Assembly: GCA_963675955.2 (NCBI GenBank)
Contig: CAXXVR010000002.1
Span: forward strand, 992,001-1,056,000
Direction: 5' to 3'
Source of the DNA: Desulfocicer sp963675955
Lineage (GTDB): Bacteria; Desulfobacterota; Desulfobacteria; Desulfobacterales; Desulfobacteraceae
DNA length: 64,000 bases
In this document: positions 63,498-64,000 of the stretch, piece after piece
Numbering within the stretch: position 1 is the first letter of the stretch
How the letters are laid out: each line of letters begins with the position of its first letter
Notes under the pieces: generated by a model
Told to the model about the DNA's origin: nothing
The model's database searches: none
Seen by the model: only the letters and a program-made list of their open reading frames with translations
Position numbers and translations under genes: made by a program

Positions 63498-64000
63498 ATG
63501 AAAATGAACATTAATACGATTTGTATTATCGGCGGCGGGAGTACGGCCCATACCTTAATGCCTCTTCTTGCCTATTCTGGAAAAAAGGTCACCTTGCTTA
63601 CAAGAAGGCCGTCTTTATGGAGTAAGACAATACAGTTTAATTATGAGACGGAAAACGGTGAGGTGATTACCTCTTGCAGGGGCAGTCTTCAAAAAATCAC
63701 TAATAATCCCATGGACGTTATCCCGGATGCGGATATGATCATTTTATGTATGCCGGTGTCAAGCTACAACGACGCATTAAATAACATTGGTCCATTAATT
63801 AACCCGAACCGTTCCATACTGATTGGAACGATCTATGGGCAAGGCGGATTCAACTGGATGGTGGATCATATGAAAAAAAAATTTCACCGCCCGTTAATTG
63901 AGTACTTTGCTTTCAGTCTGGTACCATGGATCTGCCGCATAAAAGAATATGGAAAAATTGGTATAACCTATGGGCCGAAGGCTGAAAATGTTATTGCCAT
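63498..64000 (+). CDS. Opine-dehydrogenase-like NAD(P)-dependent enzyme (3' end cut off)
   Basis: The open frame continues past the right edge; 167 codons are visible. The N-terminus TICIIGGGSTAHTLMPLLA is a Rossmann dinucleotide-binding motif, followed by GKKVTLLTRRP, where the second strand should bind the cofactor ribose. Further on are ADMIILCMPVSSYND and a strand ending LIGTIYGQGGFNW. This order is that of the octopine/nopaline (opine) dehydrogenase and ketopantoate reductase-like families. The ATG at 63498 lies 12 bp after the carboxylesterase stop, so it probably belongs to the operon. It may act as a tailoring reductase on an amino or keto group, but the C-terminal domain that sets the substrate is outside the window. 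Confidence 0.7.
   Translation, partial: MKMNINTICIIGGGSTAHTLMPLLAYSGKKVTLLTRRPSLWSKTIQFNYETENGEVITSCRGSLQKITNNPMDVIPDADMIILCMPVSSYNDALNNIGPLINPNRSILIGTIYGQGGFNWMVDHMKKKFHRPLIEYFAFSLVPWICRIKEYGKIGITYGPKAENVIA

Noticed and set aside
1..64000. CRISPR arrays, tRNA or rRNA genes, riboswitches
   Set aside because: None was recognised on either strand.

Overview
This is a bacterial window dominated by one large biosynthetic locus: a trans-acyltransferase (trans-AT) modular polyketide synthase joined to a two-module non-ribosomal peptide synthetase, with a beta-branching (HMG-CoA-synthase-type) cassette between the two PKS genes. Almost everything lies on the plus strand. The organism is Gram-negative: there is an RND tripartite pump with an outer-membrane factor, and there are lipoprotein signals. 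Base composition is moderate and codon use is mixed. My best guess is a deltaproteobacterial (Desulfobacterota-like) marine or anaerobic bacterium. That guess rests on the overall look of the genes, and no 16S or housekeeping marker is present.

Layout. 1-2578: the 3' part of an MFS permease fused to a sensor-like N-terminus, convergent with a GNAT-like acyltransferase. 2579-3177: a non-coding stretch with two palindromes. 3178-8941: an RND efflux operon (adaptor, pump, outer-membrane channel) closed by an intrinsic terminator. 9094-11376: the AT-ER protein, which supplies the acyltransferase in trans. 11544-16876: accessory genes not obviously part of the pathway (an ABC-type binding protein, an intact IS4-family element with perfect ends and target duplication, a small Cys-containing membrane-anchored protein, a prohibitin-like protein, a tiny membrane protein and a DUF697-like protein). 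This section ends in a terminator. 17252-20514: two translationally coupled SyrD/PvdE-type ABC exporters. 20559-61665: the assembly line. 61761-63485: an exported type-B carboxylesterase. 63498 onward: an opine-dehydrogenase-like enzyme cut by the window edge.

Assembly line as read. PKS 1 (7083 aa): KS1-decayed AT-DH-KR-ACP / KS2-KR-ACP / KS3-KR-ACP-internal TE / KS4-KR-ACP / KS5-ACP-ACP-docking. Then come a donor ACP, an HMG-CoA-synthase homologue, ECH1 and ECH2. PKS 2 (3047 aa): docking-ER-KS6-DH(altered)-DH-KR-ACP / KS7-ACP-docking. NRPS (2475 aa): C-A-PCP-C-A-PCP-TE. The first A domain reads a Tyr-like specificity code; the second reads a code I cannot assign. No KS is followed by a functional cis-AT, so the AT-ER protein presumably charges every module. 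The tandem ACPs of module 5 carry the Trp flag of beta-branch acceptor ACPs. The expected product is a reduced polyketide with one beta-alkyl branch, ending in two amino acids and released by the terminal TE. It would probably leave by the paired ABC exporters or the RND pump.

The most unusual points are the thioesterase in the middle of PKS 1, the eroded AT in module 1, the lack of a loading module and of the cassette's decarboxylating KS, the ER placed to act on the beta-branch, and an intrinsic terminator inside the operon directly before the HMG-CoA-synthase gene. I do not recognise this architecture as a known pathway.
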